A stretch of DNA of 64,000 bases from Pseudonocardia alni (GCF_002813375.1 NZ_PHUJ01000001.1:44234-108233); one strand, 5' to 3'; positions 18,431 to 27,326 are shown, numbered from the stretch's first letter. Numbers and translations: made by a program. Notes: a model not told the origin generated them from the sequence alone.

Positions 18431-18663
18431 TTCACGCTCTCCGAGCGGGGCCGGGAAGATGTGGGTCAGCAGCTCGTCATTTGACCCGGCGGCCCGCCGC
18501 GGCGCAGCTAGAGTGCGAGACGCAGAACAAGATCGTCGGAGTCTAAATGATCCAGCTACGTGGCTGCCGCTGAATCTAGATATCTAGATCGGCACAGTAA
18601 ATCTTGGCTCAATTAAGGTCAGCTGCGCTAATTGGTCGAGGCCGCTCGCCGGATGCGGGGCCG

Positions 18664-19341
18664 TCAATGCGACCGTAGACGACCATGACCGGTCACAATC
18701 TCCACATGCCGGGCGAGTAAGGAGACCAGGTCGCGCCGGTCGCACGAGAACGTCCCTGTCGATGCCAGTCCCATCGCAACGGCCCGCACGACGGTCGCGG
18801 CCCGGACGGCGTCAGCCGTCGCAGGGGTGTCGTCTTCGCCATGGGCTGCGCGAACGATGACGTCCTGCCACATCAGGTCGACTGCCGCGACTGCTGCGAC
18901 TGTGATCTCGCCCGGCCAGCATCGGATCGCGCGCTCCAGCGCAGGTGGGTGGGAGAGCAGTACCTGGATGACCCTGGCGGGGTCCGGCGGGTTGGCTCCG
19001 GCGAGCTGTTGTATCGCGTTGTGGTGCGTCTCCACCCATCGCATGACCACCGCCCGGAGGTAGGCCGACCATGTCGGGAAATGGTGGTAGAAAGAACCGG
19101 TAGTACTACCCAGCTCGTTGCACACCCGTCGTACCGACAGGGCGCGATTGCTTCCGTTCTCGTCGAGGATCCGTAGCCCGACGGCGAGGTAGTCGCCTGG
19201 TGCGAGGGGGGAGGCCGCGCGCTCGGTCACGGTGTCGAAGACGATGCAATCCTCCGGCACCTGATCCGCGAGCCCCTCACGCTCCACGACGCTCGTCACC
19301 TGCATCCGCTTCAGCAGGTCCGCGTCGGCAACTGGAGGCAT
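18664..19341 (-). CDS. TetR/AcrR family regulator with extended N-terminus
   Basis: About 225 residues. The DNA-binding motif VRRVCNELGSTTGSFYHHFPTW is recognisable as TetR-type but begins around residue 65 rather than ~30, so there is an unusual ~40-residue N-terminal extension. The rest is a helical ligand-binding domain. I prefer ATG 19341; a TTG at 19359 is in frame. It stands alone between an IS3 remnant and a stretch without genes; target unknown. Confidence 0.8.
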   Translation of the reverse strand: MPPVADADLLKRMQVTSVVEREGLADQVPEDCIVFDTVTERAASPLAPGDYLAVGLRILDENGSNRALSVRRVCNELGSTTGSFYHHFPTWSAYLRAVVMRWVETHHNAIQQLAGANPPDPARVIQVLLSHPPALERAIRCWPGEITVAAVAAVDLMWQDVIVRAAHGEDDTPATADAVRAATVVRAVAMGLASTGTFSCDRRDLVSLLARHVEIVTGHGRLRSH

Positions 19342-19796
19342 ATCGTGGGAACCGGGCAAGGGGTACCAGAACCATGGTCGACACCTCGTCGTCGTCGATT
19401 ATTGCGGCGGACCGGCTGTGATGGTCAGTCGCGCGCAGCCAGGCGCCTCGGTCACGCAGCAGGCAGGGTAGCGCCTAAGCATTGTGTCGTCATCGCGTGC
19501 GCCGTCGGCTACGCCCACTCCCGGCCGTAGCCGGGGGCTTCTGCGCTCTGCTGCGATGGTGGGGCCTCGGGCCGTCCAGGCTGGCGTGCGCCAGGGGGTA
19601 TTGCACCGCTCAGCGCCGGGTCATTCTCTATGGCCTACCGTCGTTGGGGGCTGTACACCGGCGGCAGAAGCTCGAGCATGGCGCATCTATACACCGGGCT
19701 GACCAGAGGAACGGGGGGGGTCGGATGCGGGTCGGCGCAGCCGCCTGGAGAAGAAGGCTAACCCAGGATCCCCGCGGCTACGGCCCTGCTACGGGG
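19342..19796. other. Stretch without recognisable genes
   Basis: About 455 bases with no convincing coding frame on either strand, ending at a recombinase remnant. Probably degenerate DNA or the upstream region of the TetR gene. Confidence 0.4.
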
Positions 19797-19945
19797 CTCA
19801 CAACCCGAGCCGGGTCACGGCGTTATCAGCGAGTGGGGCGTGGTCGTAGGTTTCGATCATGGAGTCGCTGGTGTGGCGGGTCTGGCGGCGTACCGAGCGG
19901 CGGTCGGCGCCGTTACGGCGGGCGGTGGTGACAAACCTGGCCTCC
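19797..19945 (-). pseudogene. C-terminal remnant of a tyrosine recombinase
   Basis: Minus-strand translation gives the end of a tyrosine recombinase: FVTTARRNGADRRSVRRQTR, then HTSDSMIETY with the catalytic tyrosine, ending NAVTRLGL. It is nearly the same sequence as the corresponding end of the intact recombinase at 38535-39860. A few bases around the tyrosine are missing relative to that copy. Only the last ~48 residues survive. Confidence 0.85.
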
Positions 19946-19946
19946 A

Positions 19947-20081
19947 CTGATCTGCCTCGTCCTCACCCTGCTCACTCCCGCCTGGCTGAGGGCCAAGGCC
20001 CGGTCCGGCGGGCACCGGGAGCGGAACGAGCTGCTCGCCGAGTCCTACCGCCGGTACCTGCCTCGCCGCGATGGCGGGTAG
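19947..20081 (+). pseudogene. C-terminal fragment of a membrane protein
   Basis: A plus-strand frame without a start codon encodes a hydrophobic segment (LICLVLTLLTPAWL) followed by a basic tail ending RRYLPRRDGG. It begins immediately at the boundary with the recombinase remnant, so the junction cut an unrelated gene. Parent family not recognised. Confidence 0.45.
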
Positions 20082-20258
20082 TCCGGCACACGCCGAACTG
20101 GCCGGACACTGCACGGTCGTCGCCCCGCGCCCAGGGGCCCTTGCCCGGGCCCGGAGGAGACCTCGGAGACCGCCAGTCAGCGCCGCCACCGCCGCACACT
20201 GCGTCGTCGCGGCGCGGGTCCCAGGTGAAGCCGGACCGGTCCGCTACCGTGGCTGATC

Positions 20259-20850
20259 GTGTCCAATGGCCAGTCCCGCGAGCTCACCGCCGCGGCCGCG
20301 GCCGCCGGGCTGGTGCCCGTCACCGACCTCGACGGCGGCCCGCTCTCGGTCGAGGAGGCCGCCTACGGCCAAGCCTCGAAGGCCGCGGCGACCATCGAGG
20401 CCTACCGCGCCGACTGGGACGAGTTCTGCGACTGGTGCGCCGGCGCACACCATGCGCCTGCACCCGCCCCACCGGCCGCGGTCAGCGGGTACCTGACCGC
20501 CCTGGCTCGAGCCGGAGCGAAGGTCTCCACCATGAGCCGGCGCATGGCCGCGGTCCGGTTCTTCCACGCCCTGCAGGACCTACCCGACCCGACCAGCCCG
20601 GCCCGGGTCACCACGGTCTGGGAGGGCATCCGGCGCGTCCATGGCGCCCCACCCGATCAGGCGCCGCCGCTGATGCCCCCACAGCTGTTCGACCTAGTCG
20701 CAGCCACCGCCATCACCCGCGACTTCCGCACCCGCCCATCAGAGCCGGAACTGGCTGGCGCCCGCGACCGCGCCCTGCTGCTGATCGGGTTCTTCTGGCG
20801 GGCTCGGTCGCTCAAGACGCTGGCCACCAACCGGCTATCCTCTTCCCACG
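20259..20850 (+). pseudogene. Truncated tyrosine recombinase (N-terminal part)
   Basis: GTG 20259 starts a frame with a recombinase core-binding domain: TIEAYRADWDEFCDWC (residues ~48-63), VSGYLTALARAGAKVSTMSR and RRMAAVRFFHALQ, then the beginning of the catalytic domain ARDRALLLIGFF. Where the first catalytic arginine motif (ALRRSEL) should follow, the sequence changes to unrelated residues. The remaining catalytic domain is absent. The core-binding domain differs clearly from that of the intact recombinase at 38535, so it derives from a different element. Confidence 0.75.
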
Positions 20851-21234
20851 TCACCGGGACGCCTTCCGCAGGTCCGACACTCGGGACCGGGACAGCTGAA
20901 GGACGCGAGCGATCTCCGTCCCGGACAGCCCGAGGTCGTCGAGCAGCGCGACGGCGGCGCGGGACTCCTTCGCCGCGGCCTCCTGCTCCAGCTGCGCGGC
21001 CCGGGTCCGGGCACGGGCCGCGGTGATGCGCTCCTGCACCGCCGAGTCGAACACCGGCCGGATCTCGACCGGGGCGTCACCGTCGCGGTCGTCGAGCGCG
21101 AGATAATCCCGCACCATCGCCTCCGCCCCACCGAGGGTCCGAGACTGCGTCACCCCGACCTCGGCGCCGTGCTCGTCGGCGATGTGGAGTTCCCATCCGC
21201 GCTCCCACCGGCGCGCGGTCACGAAGTACCTCAC
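20851..21234 (-). CDS. hicB: HicB-like antitoxin with C-terminal DNA-binding helix
   Basis: A 127-residue protein. The N-terminal RYFVTARRWERGWELHI / GGAEAMVRDYLAL layout matches the degraded-RNase-H fold of HicB antitoxins; the C-terminal DDLGLSGTEIARVLQLSRSR region looks like a helix-turn-helix for operator binding. GTG 21234 overlaps the toxin stop (GTGA), the classical toxin-first HicA-HicB order with coupled translation. It probably neutralises HicA and represses the pair. The 3' end abuts the truncated recombinase. Confidence 0.75.
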   Translation of the reverse strand: MRYFVTARRWERGWELHIADEHGAEVGVTQSRTLGGAEAMVRDYLALDDRDGDAPVEIRPVFDSAVQERITAARARTRAAQLEQEAAAKESRAAVALLDDLGLSGTEIARVLQLSRSRVSDLRKASR

Positions 21235-21428
21235 TGCAACCACCCTTCCGGCAGGCACGCCATGCGCTTGCCGATGCTGCGCACCACCCCGGGCGAGATG
21301 GTGCGATGCCGGGGGACCGGCGTGGTGTGGGCGCCGCAGGGGCAGCCCCACTTGTTGTGCGGTCCGGCCTCGGACAGCACGCGGCAGTCGTGAGTGAGGA
21401 GGGCCCGCTCGACGTCGCGGAGCTTCAT
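21231..21428 (-). CDS. hicA: HicA-like mRNA interferase toxin
   Basis: A 65-residue protein beginning MKLRDVERAL at ATG 21428. It has the HicA double-stranded-RNA-binding-like layout with HNKWGCPCGAHTTPVPRHR and GVVRSIGKRMA; the histidine in VPRHRTISPG is the usual catalytic residue. HicA toxins degrade mRNA in a translation-independent way. It overlaps hicB by four bases. The pair is flanked on both sides by truncated genes, yet both open frames are intact, which suggests selection for retention. Confidence 0.75.
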   Translation of the reverse strand: MKLRDVERALLTHDCRVLSEAGPHNKWGCPCGAHTTPVPRHRTISPGVVRSIGKRMACLPEGWLQ

Positions 21429-21492
21429 GGACGGGACCACACCGACGAGGGTACGCCCCGGAAGGACTGCCGTGTCCACCCCGGGTGGACAA

Positions 21493-21714
21493 CTACGGCT
21501 GTGCGCCGAGCCCTGACCCGCCGCGCCGGAGCTTCCCCGACGCGAAATCGACGAGGATCTCGTCCCCGAACGCCAGGTCGCCCCGCGCCGCGGGGGTGTT
21601 CTCGACGGCACCTCCGCAGGCCGACACCAGGAGCGTGGCCACGGTTGCGAGTGTGAGCAGGGTCAGGGTGCGCAGCCGGCGGGACCGTCCCCGGGGCGCA
21701 GTCGTGTCAGGCAC
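21493..21714 (-). pseudogene. Substrate-binding lipoprotein, N-terminal fragment
   Basis: Starts at ATG 21714, overlapping the end of the permease fragment by eight bases. It encodes a basic N-region, hydrophobic segment and lipobox VSAC-GG, followed by only ~40 residues before homology-like sequence ends near 21500. As the next gene after an ABC permease it is probably the solute-binding lipoprotein of the same importer, cut off soon after the signal peptide. Confidence 0.6.
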
Positions 21715-22160
21715 CGTTGCCTACGGAGCCCGCGCCGAACCGGCGGGGCAGGTAGCTGAGCAGGAACATGATCGCGCAGTAGACGAGCGCGGTCGCCGAG
21801 GCCTCGCGCAGGGCGCCGCCGTTCTCGAACTGGTCGTAGATGGCGATCGAGAGGATCTCGGTGTCGGTGGTGTAGGGGAACAGCGGGACGGTCAGCTCCC
21901 GCATGCTGAGCATGAGCAGCAGCAGGAACGTGGACAGGACCGCGACGCGCAGCAGCGGCAGAGTGATCACTGCGACGGCCCGGCTGCGGCGGGCGCCCAG
22001 CATCACGGCGCTGTCCTCCAGGTCACGGTCGGTGGACCGGATCGAGGCCGCGATGCCACGGAAGCCCTGCGGCATCTGGACCGCGACGAACCCGATGATC
22101 AGGACCCAGAGCGTGCCGTACACCGGCAGCGGCATGATCAGCCAGGTCCACAGCAGATGA
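21707..22160 (-). pseudogene. ABC transporter permease C-terminal fragment (Fe3+-type)
   Basis: About 150 residues of a binding-protein-dependent inner-membrane permease: the EAA-type loop DLEDSAVMLGARRSRAVAVI followed by TLPLLRVAVLSTFLLLLMLS and further transmembrane segments. Two-domain permeases of the ferric-iron/aminoethylphosphonate group look like this. The 5' part is missing; at ~22160 the sequence switches to an RlmA fragment, giving a chimeric open frame. Confidence 0.75.
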
Positions 22161-22400
22161 GAGCGGTGATGGTGGAGCGCAGCGGCCGGTAATGGTCGCC
22201 GGTCAGAAAGGCCTCGCGGTCGTCGACCATCGCTGCGGTGTCGCCGCGGTGGCGCCGGCGCCCGGGCAGCAGTGACAGATGCCCGGTCCGGGCGATGTCG
22301 AACGCATGCCCGGACGGGCACCGCATGGTGCGGCTGGCGCGGTTCAACGGGCTGGCGCAGTGCGGGCAGGTCAGCCACTTCGCGACCGCGTCGAGTGCGC
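22161..22400 (-). pseudogene. RlmA-type 23S rRNA methyltransferase N-terminal fragment
   Basis: Encodes a zinc-binding N-terminal domain: LTCPHCASPL and MRCPSGHAFDIARTGHLSLL give the four cysteine/histidine ligands, and GDTAAMVDDREAFLTGDHY is a hallmark of RlmA(I/II) guanine-N1 methyltransferases. It is cut off after HYRPLRSTI, where it is fused to the ABC permease fragment; the SAM-dependent methyltransferase domain is missing. No clear start codon is seen near 22400. Confidence 0.8.
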
Positions 22401-22479
22401 GGCTGGCGTCACCTGAGGAGTAGCGGTGCCGGCCCGCCGGCGATCGCGGTCCTGTGGTCTCAGCTGTCAGACTCAGACG

Positions 22480-23151
22480 ATGGGACCTGCTCCACCCCAC
22501 GATCGCGGCCACCCTCCGATCGACTTCCCGTTCTTCGGGGGCTTCCCGTGGACGGGCCCGACCTGGGTCGAGTTCTACGAAGGCGCGCTCGGCTACCCGA
22601 TGACCACTCTCTGGCTGGGGCACCGGGTCGAGAACGGCCGTGCCCACATCTCCGTGGGCACGAACACCTACCGACCCGGCGGAATCGAGCTGGGCGAGGA
22701 GCTCGCCTTCGGCAGCCTCTTCACGTTGTCCGAGCGCATGCGCCCAGACCGAACCGCCGTCGAGTTACCCGAGGGCTTCAACAAAGCCCAGGTCGACCAC
22801 GTCTACGAGTCCTCCCAGAGGTGGCGGGAATGGCCCACCATCCCGTGCGAGGTCGACGGACGGGAAAAGGTCCTGTCCCACCGCCGCTACGCTTGGGGCT
22901 GGGCCGGGTTCATCTGCGACGTCGGGGTGGCCGGGGTCAAGCTCGTCGCCGTCGACGTCGAGCCGGACACCATCGCGTTGCGAACGGTCAGGACACCGCA
23001 GACCTACGGCTTCGACCCCTCGCAGCGGCTGTCCGTCTCCGATCTCCACGAACAAGCGGACCTGGCCGGGGACGCCCGTCTGCCACTGCCGTGGGCCGAC
23101 ACGGTCCATCCCGACCAGCAGGCGCTGATCGATCACCACGGTCTCGGGTGA
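22480..23151 (+). CDS. Hypothetical protein, first of a coupled pair
   Basis: A 223-residue soluble protein from ATG 22480, rich in Trp and Gly in its first third (FPFFGGFPWTGPTWVEFYEG), without a motif I recognise. Its stop overlaps the start of the next gene as TGATG, implying translational coupling. No signal peptide. Function unknown. Confidence 0.65.
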   Translation: MGPAPPHDRGHPPIDFPFFGGFPWTGPTWVEFYEGALGYPMTTLWLGHRVENGRAHISVGTNTYRPGGIELGEELAFGSLFTLSERMRPDRTAVELPEGFNKAQVDHVYESSQRWREWPTIPCEVDGREKVLSHRRYAWGWAGFICDVGVAGVKLVAVDVEPDTIALRTVRTPQTYGFDPSQRLSVSDLHEQADLAGDARLPLPWADTVHPDQQALIDHHGLG

Positions 23152-23525
23152 TGAGGACGGGATCTGCTGCGGGGCGCTCGGAACTCGCGGTCGGCGCTGC
23201 GCGTGCAATCGGTGGGAACGCGGTCGTCGTCGACCGGTGCCACCCGTTCGCCGCCGCGATCGACACCGACGGAGCGGTCTCTGCGACGGCCTCGTGGGCT
23301 CATCTGCTGTCCCCGCCGAACGCGTGGCACCACCCCCGCCGCCGTCTGCTGCACCTCGACGCGACCTCGGTCGCCGTGCACGACGTCGGCACTGCCACGG
23401 CCGCACGCCTGACCGACGGCCGCGACGGACCGCTCGCCGTCGAAGCGGTCGCCCTCGCCGGACTCTGTTGCCGATCATCGGCTCGGTGTAACCACCACCG
23501 ATCGCCCCGGGCGCCGTCGATGTAG
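23151..23525 (+). CDS. Hypothetical protein, second of a coupled pair
   Basis: A 124-residue protein starting at ATG 23151, overlapping the preceding stop. The first ~100 residues look like a small alpha/beta domain (NAVVVDRCHPFAAAIDTDGA; LLHLDATSVAVHDVG). The C-terminal tail is low-complexity and basic and may reflect a lost or altered stop. Unknown function. Confidence 0.55.
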   Translation: MRTGSAAGRSELAVGAARAIGGNAVVVDRCHPFAAAIDTDGAVSATASWAHLLSPPNAWHHPRRRLLHLDATSVAVHDVGTATAARLTDGRDGPLAVEAVALAGLCCRSSARCNHHRSPRAPSM

Positions 23526-23539
23526 GCCGGCGCGCGGGA

Positions 23540-23953
23540 CTATCCGCTGAACTGGGCGGGCTGTGGCCGCTTCGTCGGCGCGGCCTTCTCCGGCGCGGAC
23601 GGCGAGGTGTTCGAGTCGTGGTCGCGGTAGGCCTCGACGACCTCGGCAGGAATACGGCCCCGCGCGGAGACGGAGTATCCGTTCTCCCGAGCCCACACAC
23701 GCACCGCTTGGTTGTGGCGCCGGGCCTCGGTCGAGCCCGCCGCCGTGGCAGCGTCGCGACGTTGTGCGCGCCGGTTGCCTCCTGCGGTTCGCGCGGCGGA
23801 AACGAACGGGGCGAGCTTGTCCCGGAGCGTCGCTGCGTTGGCCGCATTGAGGTCGATCTCGAACTGCTTCCCGTCGAGGGTGAAAGCGACGGTCTCATCA
23901 GCGGTCGCGCCGTCGAGGTCGTCGATCAGCTGTACCGTTTCAATTCGCGCCAC
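23540..23953 (-). CDS. lsr2: Lsr2 family nucleoid-associated protein
   Basis: From GTG 23953 this gives 137 residues. The N-terminal dimerisation domain is clear (QLIDDLDGATADETVAFTLD, then FEIDLN), and the C-terminal DNA-binding domain has RVWARENGYSVSARGRIPAE with the RGR AT-hook-like minor-groove motif. Lsr2 silences AT-rich foreign DNA in actinobacteria; mobile elements often carry extra copies to limit fitness costs. A ~25-residue Pro/Ala tail follows the domain. The frame is open upstream for more than 1 kb, so the true start is uncertain (see next entry). Confidence 0.85.
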   Translation of the reverse strand: MARIETVQLIDDLDGATADETVAFTLDGKQFEIDLNAANAATLRDKLAPFVSAARTAGGNRRAQRRDAATAAGSTEARRHNQAVRVWARENGYSVSARGRIPAEVVEAYRDHDSNTSPSAPEKAAPTKRPQPAQFSG

Positions 23954-24241
23954 CGTGTCACCCTCTGCTGTATTGATGCTCGGCGACGAGGGTAGTGGAT
24001 GCTCTCCGGGAGACATGTCTTCCCCCGGATTAGCGATACTGCGGGCCAGCGTTGTCGTGATGGCTCGGGCGGTGGCGCTTCCCGGATGATAGGCGAGGTA
24101 GGTGGCCAGGACCCGCAGGGCGGTCAGGGCCTCGTTCTCCCGCTCGACCCACTCGCTTCGGCGGGCATCGCGTGCGCTCTGCAATTCCGACTGCAGCTGA
24201 CGAGACAGGGCGGTTCCTGCCACGATGACGGGGTCTGACAT
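23954..24241 (-). other. In-frame coding-like extension upstream of lsr2
   Basis: ATG 24241 follows AGAGGA and opens a frame of 96 residues (starting MSDPVIVAGTALSRQLQ) that runs without a stop into lsr2. If used, the product would be a 233-residue protein with a helical N-terminal domain fused to Lsr2. No homology is recognised for the extension. It may be a real N-terminal domain, or a separate gene whose stop was lost. Confidence 0.4.
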
Positions 24242-25138
24242 CACGGTCCTCTCGCACAGCGCCGGGGACGGGAAGCCGCCCGTGTTGTGCAGGTCGGACC
24301 CGCGTGCGAGCAGCATCACCCACCTGTCGCCGCGCGGCGCGATCGCGATGTCGAAGAAGCCCTCGTCCAGTCCGGCGAACACGCGCGGCGGCGTCCAACC
24401 GGTCAGGCCGTCCTCGCTCTCGACGCATTGCAGCTCGTAGTCGGGGTGCTCGCCGGGACCGATCTCGTGCGGGTTGGCCTGATACCACATCCGGTAGCGA
24501 CCCCTGGAGTGAATGACGCGCGGTTCGAGCACGCTCCACCGCGGGGCGCTGCCCTCCAGCACCGGCTTTCCGCGCCGCTGCCACTGGCCGTCGGTGTGCT
24601 CCAGCACGCCGATCGCGTAGCTGCTCCCGGGCCCGTAAAGCTTGGCGTTCGCGCGGCCCGAGTAATAGATCCGAGCGCCGTTGCCCGCAGCCGGCGGGAC
24701 GTAGCTCGGGGTGTGCATGCCCGCAGCGTCCCGACTGCCCTTCGGCGGGTCGGCGGTCAGCGGTCGGGCCCGGCCCCGAGGGGCGCGGTCGACCCGCCAT
24801 GGACCGCTGGGACCGGTCGCCTCGTCGACCAGGTGCGCGCGGAACAGGCGGTTGCGGAACGTGGTGGTGAAGCCGCCGACGAACAGGGTCCACCGGTCAT
24901 CGACGAGGTGGACGTTCGGGTCACCGACACCGAGAAGCCCTCGCGGCATCGGACCGTCAAGCATGTCCCACAGCACAATCGGCGCGGGGCTGCCCTGCGA
25001 TCGCCACAGATCGGGCTGATCGGCGTCCGTGGGGGCGACCTCCTGGCCGGAGACGCGCGGCAGCGCGCTGACTCCCCTGCGGATCAGGTAGGTCGGTTCC
25101 CAGAAACTACCGCGGTGTCCGGTTCGGCAACAACCGGT
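24242..25138 (-). pseudogene. Five-bladed beta-propeller glycosidase fragment
   Basis: Minus-strand frame with blade motifs of GH32/43/68-like enzymes: GVGDPNVHLVDDRWTLFVGG, ARIYYSGR, WSVLEPRVIHSRGRYRMWYQ and FFDIAIAPRGDRWVMLLARG. No start codon is available upstream of FWEPTYLIRRG at ~25110, and the 3' end runs directly into the lsr2 upstream extension instead of closing the propeller. Its first ~450 bases recur in inverted orientation at 32276-32739. Truncated at both ends. Confidence 0.75.
24686..25138 (-). repeat. Long inverted repeat, copy 1 (partner at 32276-32739)
   Basis: Read on the minus strand this segment is essentially identical to plus-strand 32288-32739; the match begins with CCGGTTGTTGCCGAACCGGA and ends in CCCGCCGGCTGCG. 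Similarity continues weakly for ~12 bases outward (GCATCG-GTGA). It carries the N-terminal half of a glycosidase remnant. Confidence 0.9.
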
Positions 25139-25373
25139 TCACGCGATGCCCGCGGTTCCAGTGCAGCTACAGCGCTCGGCCGCGGCCGGCCGAGTCGCGC
25201 GCTGCCGCCGAGCGCTCGTGCCCGCGACCGCACTCGTGCCCGCGGCCCGACACGATCGCTTCACGGCGCCTGTTCACTAAGTGTGCTGAGCGAGGGTGCG
25301 GGTGAAGTCCGGGCAGTGCGCGGGCTGGCCTGGTGTGGTCTCGGTGTCGGCATGCCCCGCTACGGTCTGTTGC

Positions 25374-26282
25374 GTGTCGCAGACCGAGCCGGAGATCACC
25401 GAGGGCCTGGTCCGCGAGCTGCTGCAGGACCAGCATCCCGACCTGGCAGGTCTACCTCTCGGTGAGGTCGAGGGCGGCTGGGGCAACCAGATGTGGCGCC
25501 TCGGGGACACGCTCGCGGTGCGGATCCAACGCATGGACACCACCCCGGAGCCGCAACTCAAGGAACGGCGTTGGCTACCCCAGCTCGCGCCGCGACTGCC
25601 GTTACCGATCCCCGTCCCGGTCCGCACCGGCACGCCGTGTGAGCGCTTCGGGAAGCTCTGGACCGTCATGACCTGGGTGCCCGGTTGCCCGCTGGACCAG
25701 GGGGTGATCGCCCGGCCCGAGCACGCTGCTGACACCCTCGCCGCGTTCCTCCAGGCCCTGCACAGTCCGGCACCCGACGACGCACCCGAGGACGGCATTG
25801 GCCTCGGTGCCCACCCCCGCGACAGCACCGGAGGCTTCGAGCACTTCCTGGGCTCGATCGACACAGCCGCGTTCGATGTCGATACCGCCGGAGCTCGTGC
25901 GGTCTGGGAGGACGCCGTCGCCACGCCCGGGTGGGCCGGGCCGCGGGTGTGGGTGCACGGCGACTTGCACCCCGCGAACGTCGTCATCGCGGACGGGACG
26001 CTGACCGGGGTGGTCGATTTCGGGGCCCTGTTCGCCGGCGACCCCGCGGTGGATCTCGCGGCCGCCTGGGTGCTGCTCCCAGCGGGTATGGCCGAGCACT
26101 TCTTCTTCGCCTACCGAGCGGTCGACGAGGCGACGATGCGGCGTGCTCGGGGGCTGGCGCTGCTCAAGAGCTTGTTCCTGATGCTGATGGGCCAGAACGG
26201 CGAGCGCGGCCTACCCGGCGGCAAACCGGCCTGGGGACCGGCCGGCCGGGAGGCGCTGGACCGGGTCCTGAACCATGAGTGA
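25374..26282 (+). CDS. Aminoglycoside phosphotransferase family kinase (APH/CHK-like)
   Basis: A 302-residue kinase-like protein. Catalytic loop VHGDLHPANVVI (Brenner motif with Asp and Asn, residues ~197-208) and metal-binding VVDFGALFAGDP are diagnostic for the APH superfamily; the N-lobe has GGWGNQMWRLG and AVRIQR with the conserved lysine replaced by arginine context. GTG 25374 chosen as start. Family members phosphorylate aminoglycosides, macrolides, homoserine or choline; which applies here cannot be told. Its stop lies within the start region of the next gene, implying co-expression. Confidence 0.85.
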   Translation: MSQTEPEITEGLVRELLQDQHPDLAGLPLGEVEGGWGNQMWRLGDTLAVRIQRMDTTPEPQLKERRWLPQLAPRLPLPIPVPVRTGTPCERFGKLWTVMTWVPGCPLDQGVIARPEHAADTLAAFLQALHSPAPDDAPEDGIGLGAHPRDSTGGFEHFLGSIDTAAFDVDTAGARAVWEDAVATPGWAGPRVWVHGDLHPANVVIADGTLTGVVDFGALFAGDPAVDLAAAWVLLPAGMAEHFFFAYRAVDEATMRRARGLALLKSLFLMLMGQNGERGLPGGKPAWGPAGREALDRVLNHE

Positions 26283-27270
26283 CCCGGCAAATCGAGCGGT
26301 GACCGATCGTGCGGGTCCGGGGCCTGCCGCATCACCGCCCCGGGACGCCGCAGGTGCCGGCTACGGGCGGGAGTGGGCGTTGTTCTGCGACTACGCCGCC
26401 GCGATCGGGCAACCAGCTCTGCCGACCACGGTGCCTACGCTGGTCGGGTTCTTCGCTGCAGTGCCGGCCCGCCCGGCCACCCAGGCGCGGCGGGTGCGCG
26501 CGATCGCCGCCGCTCACCGCCAGACCGGGTATCTGCTCCCTCGCCCCGAGACCGGGCCCGCCGCGCTTCCGCGGCCGCGGCCGCGGGCTGCTCGCGTGGG
26601 CGTCCCTGATCCGGGGGAGATGATCGCTGCCTGTGCGACCCGCGGCTGGCCCCACGGGCTCCATGGCCGCCGTGATGCCTTCCTCGTCGTCGCCACCGTG
26701 GTCCTGGACCTGCCGCGGGCACGGGTGCGGGAGCTGGTGCCCGCCGCGGTCACCGTCGACGACGAGGGCGTGCGGGTCGGGACGCAGCCTGTGCTTGTCG
26801 ACCTCGACCCACGGCGCTGCCCGACGTGTGCCGTCGTGCGCTGGCTGGAGCTCCTCGGCGTCCTCGACGGGCTGGGCCGCGGATCGGCCCGCATGGACCT
26901 CACCCGCGCCCACGCCCCGACCGCCACCGGCCCGCACCGTCACCAGTGCCAGGGACCGCAGCGGTGGTGCGCCGCCGCCACACTCCTGCCGGCCATCGAC
27001 CGCTACGGCTGGCACGACGACTACCGCCCCATCACCGCGCGCACCATCCGTACCCGGCTCGCACTCACCGCCGCCCGCGCATCACAGCCCTGCGAGCACG
27101 ACGCGCCGACTCCGCACCCGCGAACACCGGCTGCGGCCGCCCCCCTGCAGGCGACCGCGGGGCGAGAAACACCCAGTCTGGAACAGGTCCTCACCCTCCT
27201 CGACAGCATCGCCGACGACGCCGACGCGCTCAACGACCGGATCATCGCGCTGCTCGAGGGAAACCCGTGA
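26275..27270 (+). CDS. Recombinase-like protein lacking a catalytic domain
   Basis: A 331-residue protein. The N-terminal ~100 residues resemble the core-binding domain of tyrosine recombinases (YGREWALFCDYAAAIGQ; RRVRAIAAAHRQTGY). A second region keeps recombinase-like spacing but I see no Arg-His-Arg-Tyr set, so it is probably not catalytic. A CPTCAVVRWLELL segment resembles the same position in the intact recombinase at 38535 (CPPCAVLRWVGLL). The C-terminal ~40 residues are acidic and helical. ATG 26275 overlaps the kinase stop. It might be a directionality or binding protein; inference. Confidence 0.6.
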   Translation: MSDPANRAVTDRAGPGPAASPPRDAAGAGYGREWALFCDYAAAIGQPALPTTVPTLVGFFAAVPARPATQARRVRAIAAAHRQTGYLLPRPETGPAALPRPRPRAARVGVPDPGEMIAACATRGWPHGLHGRRDAFLVVATVVLDLPRARVRELVPAAVTVDDEGVRVGTQPVLVDLDPRRCPTCAVVRWLELLGVLDGLGRGSARMDLTRAHAPTATGPHRHQCQGPQRWCAAATLLPAIDRYGWHDDYRPITARTIRTRLALTAARASQPCEHDAPTPHPRTPAAAAPLQATAGRETPSLEQVLTLLDSIADDADALNDRIIALLEGNP

Positions 27271-27326
27271 GATCCCTACGCCCTCGCCGGCCACTCTTCG
27301 CACACCCCCAGTACAGGAAGGCAGCC

